The position numbers and the translations under genes are program-made. Below the pieces are notes generated by a model. It was given only the letters and a program-made list of their open reading frames with translations, did no database searches and was not told the origin of the DNA. A stretch of 64,000 nucleotides of DNA from Thermus caldilimi (lineage in GTDB: Bacteria; Deinococcota; Deinococci; Deinococcales; Thermaceae): assembly GCF_004684245.1 (NCBI RefSeq), contig NZ_CP038452.1, forward strand, positions 1,288,796 to 1,352,795. The letters run 5' to 3'. The number at the start of each line of letters is the position of its first letter. Position 1 is the first letter of the stretch. Shown here piece by piece: positions 61,188-64,000 of this stretch.

Positions 61188-62165
61188 CTAAAGGTACCCT
61201 GCCCGCCGAAGCTCTTCCGCCACCGCCTCGAGGACCCGCTCGTAGGCCCGGTCCAGGTCCACGTCCTTGAGGGTAGCCCCGGCGGCGGGCACGTGCCCCC
61301 CACCCCCAAGCCTCACGGCGATATTCTGGGCGGAAACCCCGCCCCGGGAGCGGATGGACACCTTTACCCCCTCCTCCCGCTTGCGCAGGAAAACGGAAAC
61401 CACGCTCCCCTCCACGTAGCGGATGAGGCCCACGAAGTCGTCGGAGTCCTCCTCTTCCCGCTTGGCATCCTCGGGAAGGTGGGCGGTGACGAGAAGCCCC
61501 CCAAAGTGGAAGGCCACGGTGGAAAGCACCTGGCCCATGAGGCGGAAGTAGGAGGGGGGACGGAACTGAAGCCTATCCGTAAGCTCGGCCAGCTTCACCC
61601 CGTAGCCCACCAGCTCTGCCGCAACCTTAAGCACCTCGGGGCTGGTGTTGGCGAAGCGGAAGTTGCCGGTGTCGGTGAGGATGCCGGTGAGCACCGGGGT
61701 AGCGATCTCCGCCGTCCACGCCACCCCCAGGAGATCAATGAGATCCTTCACCATCTGGGCGGTGGCCGCCTTGGAGGGATCCACCACGGCGATGTGGCCG
61801 AAACGGGGGTTGGTGCCGTGGTGGTCGATGTTGATGACAAAGCCCTCCACCGGCACCCCCACCACCCGCGAAGGCTCGGCGCTGTCCAAGGCCACCAGGG
61901 TGGCCCCCACGGGAAGCCGCTCCACGGGGTCCGAGTACTCCTCCTCCTTGGGCAAAAAGCGCAAGAAGCGGGGGGGCTCGGCCACCCAGCGGGCGTCCTT
62001 GCCCAGGGCCCTTAGGGCCCGGTACAGGCCTAGGGAGCTTCCGATGGCGTCTCCATCGGGGTCCACGTGGGTGGCGATGTAGATGGGGCCCTCCACCGCC
62101 TTCAAGACCTCGGCCACTAGGCGCATCTTCTCCCAATACCTAGGGTCGGGAGCGTTCCCGTCCAT
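61188..62165 (-). CDS. nrnA: DHH-family oligoribonuclease / pAp phosphatase (NrnA type)
   Basis: 325 residues. Motifs: THVDPDGDAIGSSLGLYRAL (DxD), ALDSAEPSR, INIDHHGTNPRFG (DHH), DTGNFRFANTS, and C-terminal DHHA1 RLGGGGHVPAAGATL. It degrades 2-5 nt RNAs and 3'-phosphoadenosine 5'-phosphate. It converges with apgM; 94 bases lie between (61094-61187), without a clear gene. Confidence 0.92.
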   Translation of the reverse strand: MDGNAPDPRYWEKMRLVAEVLKAVEGPIYIATHVDPDGDAIGSSLGLYRALRALGKDARWVAEPPRFLRFLPKEEEYSDPVERLPVGATLVALDSAEPSRVVGVPVEGFVINIDHHGTNPRFGHIAVVDPSKAATAQMVKDLIDLLGVAWTAEIATPVLTGILTDTGNFRFANTSPEVLKVAAELVGYGVKLAELTDRLQFRPPSYFRLMGQVLSTVAFHFGGLLVTAHLPEDAKREEEDSDDFVGLIRYVEGSVVSVFLRKREEGVKVSIRSRGGVSAQNIAVRLGGGGHVPAAGATLKDVDLDRAYERVLEAVAEELRRAGYL

Positions 62166-62175
62166 AGGTTATAAC

Positions 62176-62310
62176 CTACCACGCAAAGGGGTTTCTCACC
62201 TCTAGCCCTCCATAGGCCCCAGGGTGTAGGTCCTCGCTCCATACCCCTTGGGCATTTAGGGCCCGGCGCACCAGCTCTGGGGGAAGCCTTAAGGTTAGGT
62301 TCCGGCTCAT
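62176..62310 (-). CDS. short ORF with antitoxin-like N-terminus (probable remnant)
   Basis: 44 residues: MSRNLTLRLPPELVRRALNA, then QGVWSEDLHPGAYGGLEVRN and PFAW. The first 17 residues look like the ribbon-helix-helix start of VapB-type antitoxins (MxxNLTLRLPxELVxxA). The rest does not continue such a domain, so part was probably deleted. No toxin gene follows: nrnA starts 11 bases downstream. It may be a decayed antitoxin or a short real peptide. Confidence 0.4.
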   Translation of the reverse strand: MSRNLTLRLPPELVRRALNAQGVWSEDLHPGAYGGLEVRNPFAW

Positions 62311-62379
62311 GCCCTCAGGTTAGCGCAACATGATGTGCGTGTGGGTAGGCTAGACCCAAAGAAAAGGTTCTTCCCGGGC

Positions 62380-62407
62380 CCCCACCCTGGCTTTTGCCAG
62401 GGTGGGG
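62380..62407 (-). terminator. hairpin terminator after the SDR gene
   Basis: A 12-bp stem (CCCCACCCTGGC/GCCAGGGTGGGG) with a TTTT loop, directly after the stop of the minus-strand SDR gene. Confidence 0.75.
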
Positions 62408-62412
62408 TAGCG

Positions 62413-63117
62413 CTAGAGGTTCCACCCCCCCGCCACCTCGAGGACCTGGCCGGTCACGTAGGGCTCCCGCACAAAAAAGAGCACCGCCCGGGCGATCTCC
62501 TCGAGCAGGGCCAGACGGGCCATGGGGATTTCCTGAAGAGGTTGGGACACGGAGTTTTCCGCCACGCCCGGGGCCACCACGTTGGCGGTGATCCCCACCT
62601 GGGCAAAGCGCTTGGCGATGGCCTTGGTGTAGAGGATCACCCCGGTCTTGGCGATGGCGTAGGGGGTGATGTGGGGCCGGGCCAGAAGGTTCCCTGCCCC
62701 GGCGTAGCCCAGGTTCACGATGCGCCCATACCCCTGGGCCACCATGAGGGGAAGGATCTTCTGGGTGAGGAGGAAGGTGCTGGTAAGGTTGGAGTCCAGG
62801 ATCCACCGCCACTCCTCCAGGGAAACCTCCTCTATGGGCTTATAGAGGTAATCCCCCACGTTGTTCACCAAAATGCCGATCCCTCCCAGGTGGTAGCGCA
62901 CCTCCTCCACCAGGGTCAAGACCTCCTCCTCCCGGGTGAGGTCGGCCCGCACCTTGAGGGCCTTAACTCCCAGGGCCTCCGCCTCGAGGCGGGTGGCCTC
63001 CGCTAGGCCCTCCGATGTGCGGTAGTGCACCACCACGTGGAAACCCTCCTTGGCCAAGGCCAGGAGGATAGCCCGGCCAATGCCCTTGGCGCTTCCCGTG
63101 ACCAAAGCGACCCTCAT
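62413..63117 (-). CDS. short-chain dehydrogenase/reductase
   Basis: 234 residues. NAD(P) motif [33 protein letters not shown], and the catalytic Tyr-Lys pair in [17 protein letters not shown]; the Ser position is replaced by GYAGAGN before it, so the usual Ser is not obvious. Similar proteins are often annotated as 3-oxoacyl-ACP reductase. Substrate unknown. The start overlaps the NUDIX stop by four bases. Confidence 0.85.
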   Translation of the reverse strand: MRVALVTGSAKGIGRAILLALAKEGFHVVVHYRTSEGLAEATRLEAEALGVKALKVRADLTREEEVLTLVEEVRYHLGGIGILVNNVGDYLYKPIEEVSLEEWRWILDSNLTSTFLLTQKILPLMVAQGYGRIVNLGYAGAGNLLARPHITPYAIAKTGVILYTKAIAKRFAQVGITANVVAPGVAENSVSQPLQEIPMARLALLEEIARAVLFFVREPYVTGQVLEVAGGWNL

Positions 63118-63533
63118 CCCTCCCCCTTTACCACCAGGTAGGTTTCCAGCAAAACCCGGGTGAAGCTATTTAGCGGAAAGGAAAAGCCCTCTTCCGGTCT
63201 TACCCACACCCATTCCAAAATCTCCTCGCCCGGCCGCACCTCCCCTTCCCCTCGGGCAAAGTAGTTGAAGAGGAGCATGTGGGTGGGCTTGTAAAACTCC
63301 GGGCTGAAGATGGCCTCCTGCACCAGGGCAAAGCGCACCTCCCTAAGGTCAAGGCCCACCTCCTCCCGAAACTCCCGCCTCAAGGCCTCCTCGAGGCTTT
63401 CCCCCCACTCCACCTTTCCCCCGGGCACCCCCCATAGCCCCCGCCACTTCGGGGTGCGCACCAGAAGCACCCGGCCCCCTTGTTCCACCAGGGCCCCTAC
63501 CGTGGGAACGGGATGGCGCGGAGGATTCTCCAT
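63114..63533 (-). CDS. NUDIX hydrolase
   Basis: 139 residues. The full Nudix box is present, [23 protein letters not shown], matching GX5EX7REUXEEXGU. It hydrolyses a nucleoside diphosphate linked to another group; target unknown. I used ATG 63533 (MENPPRHP); an ATG three codons upstream is also possible. The gene overlaps the phosphatidyltransferase end by 37 bases. Confidence 0.88.
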   Translation of the reverse strand: MENPPRHPVPTVGALVEQGGRVLLVRTPKWRGLWGVPGGKVEWGESLEEALRREFREEVGLDLREVRFALVQEAIFSPEFYKPTHMLLFNYFARGEGEVRPGEEILEWVWVRPEEGFSFPLNSFTRVLLETYLVVKGEG

Positions 63534-64000
63534 AGATACCAAAGGACAAGATACAGGGCCTGAAGGAGCACGAAGGTGAGGTAGGCCTCAGGCCTTTGCC
63601 AAAGCAAAAAGACCCCCAGGAAGAAAAGCTGGGTGGTGAGGCCCAGGTTCACCACTCCCGCCAAAGCCCATTCGTCCCAAAAGCGCGCGGGAACAAGGCG
63701 AAAACGCCGGAGCACAAAGCCCTCCAAGGCCCTAATGCCCCAGTCCTGGGGGAGGAAGAGGAAGCGGTACACCCCCCGTAGGAAGACGAGAAGCGGGGTG
63801 GGGGGATCCCGTTTCTCAATGGGCAGGGGAAGACCCCGGGCCTCCCGGTAAAGCCTCTCCAGGTTGAAGTCATAGGACTGGACCAGGGTGAAAACCCAAA
63901 AGGCTGCAAAGGCCAGCTCCCAGGCTCCGGTGCGCGCCCCCAGGGCCAGGAAGAGGAAGAGGTTCCCCAAAAGGTCCAGCTCCGTGTCCAGGTACCGCCC
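63497..64000 (-). CDS. CDP-alcohol phosphatidyltransferase, partial (runs off window end)
   Basis: At least 167 residues. The first visible residues, GRYLDTELD, fit the second half of the family signature (G-x3-D-x3-D); the DGxxAR half lies outside the window. About five hydrophobic segments follow ([40 protein letters not shown]). The family transfers a phospho-alcohol group from CDP-linked donors to make phospholipids. The exact product cannot be told. Confidence 0.72.
   Translation of the reverse strand, partial: GRYLDTELDLLGNLFLFLALGARTGAWELAFAAFWVFTLVQSYDFNLERLYREARGLPLPIEKRDPPTPLLVFLRGVYRFLFLPQDWGIRALEGFVLRRFRLVPARFWDEWALAGVVNLGLTTQLFFLGVFLLWQRPEAYLTFVLLQALYLVLWYLWRILRAIPFPR

Noticed and set aside
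60911-61309. A 132-residue minus-strand ORF between apgM and nrnA
   Set aside because: It is mostly antisense to apgM and nrnA with no domain; the 94-bp gap itself holds no convincing gene.

Overview
The window looks like chromosome of a Thermus species. GC is very high and third codon positions are almost all G or C. Start codons sit 1-4 bases from the preceding stop codons, and some promoters place the -10 box right at the ATG. Several proteins match T. thermophilus families closely: the Hera-type RNA helicase, archaeal-type ProRS, ApgM-type phosphoglycerate mutase, NrnA-type DHH phosphoesterase and the Thermus IS types. The assignment is from memory of families; no database was searched.

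Layout. 0-0.35 kb: a DUF433/DUF5615 toxin-antitoxin-like pair. 0.36-4.1 kb: an IS982 copy next to a frameshifted UvrD-like helicase with ankyrin repeats. 4.2-8.6 kb: a nest of complete and broken insertion sequences (IS3 type, IS630, IS982, IS256, IS4). 8.6-18.5 kb: a glycerol-3-phosphate locus. A minus-strand group (HAD phosphatase, RpiR regulator, glycerophosphodiesterase, Na/Pi-cotransporter-like protein) diverges from a plus-strand operon (two Ugp-type permeases, a binding protein, glycerol kinase, glycerol-3-phosphate dehydrogenase). No transport ATPase is present. 18.7-23.5 kb: more IS elements, including a second IS4/IS3 pair inverted relative to the first, then a VapBC pair and a degraded IS630.

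23.6-49.1 kb: a large aromatic-degradation island. It encodes 4-hydroxybenzoate 3-hydroxylase, a two-subunit Rieske ring-hydroxylating oxygenase and an aromatic aldehyde dehydrogenase. Ring cleavage and lower steps comprise two XylE-like extradiol dioxygenases, a full catechol meta-cleavage route (2-hydroxymuconic semialdehyde dehydrogenase, two tautomerases, decarboxylase, hydratase, aldolase, acylating acetaldehyde dehydrogenase), and homologues of the gallate/protocatechuate 4,5-cleavage enzymes GalB and GalC. Two branched-chain-amino-acid-type ABC importers probably bring in aromatic acids. GntR and IclR regulators sit among the operons. The island ends at an IS5 element fused to the last 31 bases of a tRNA, which suggests an integration or rearrangement boundary.

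49.9-64 kb: ordinary chromosome. Genes are hera, moeA, an MFS transporter, nth, an ASCH protein, an ABC-ATPase fused to an acetyltransferase, proS, a secreted subtilase, apgM, nrnA, a small ORF, an SDR, a NUDIX hydrolase and a CDP-alcohol phosphatidyltransferase running off the end.

The most unusual signal is a family of 18-22 base hairpins inserted in the transposase genes. Each has the form TC, a 4-6 bp stem closed by an A-T pair, a 3-4 base loop, then A-N-S-TT. Stems differ between copies but always remain paired, and removing a copy usually rejoins a normal transposase reading frame. Ten independent sites (seventeen copies counting the duplicated IS3) are present, seven of them in one 1.46-kb IS. 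I know of no description of them in Thermus, and they resemble very small mobile palindromic repeats known from other bacteria.
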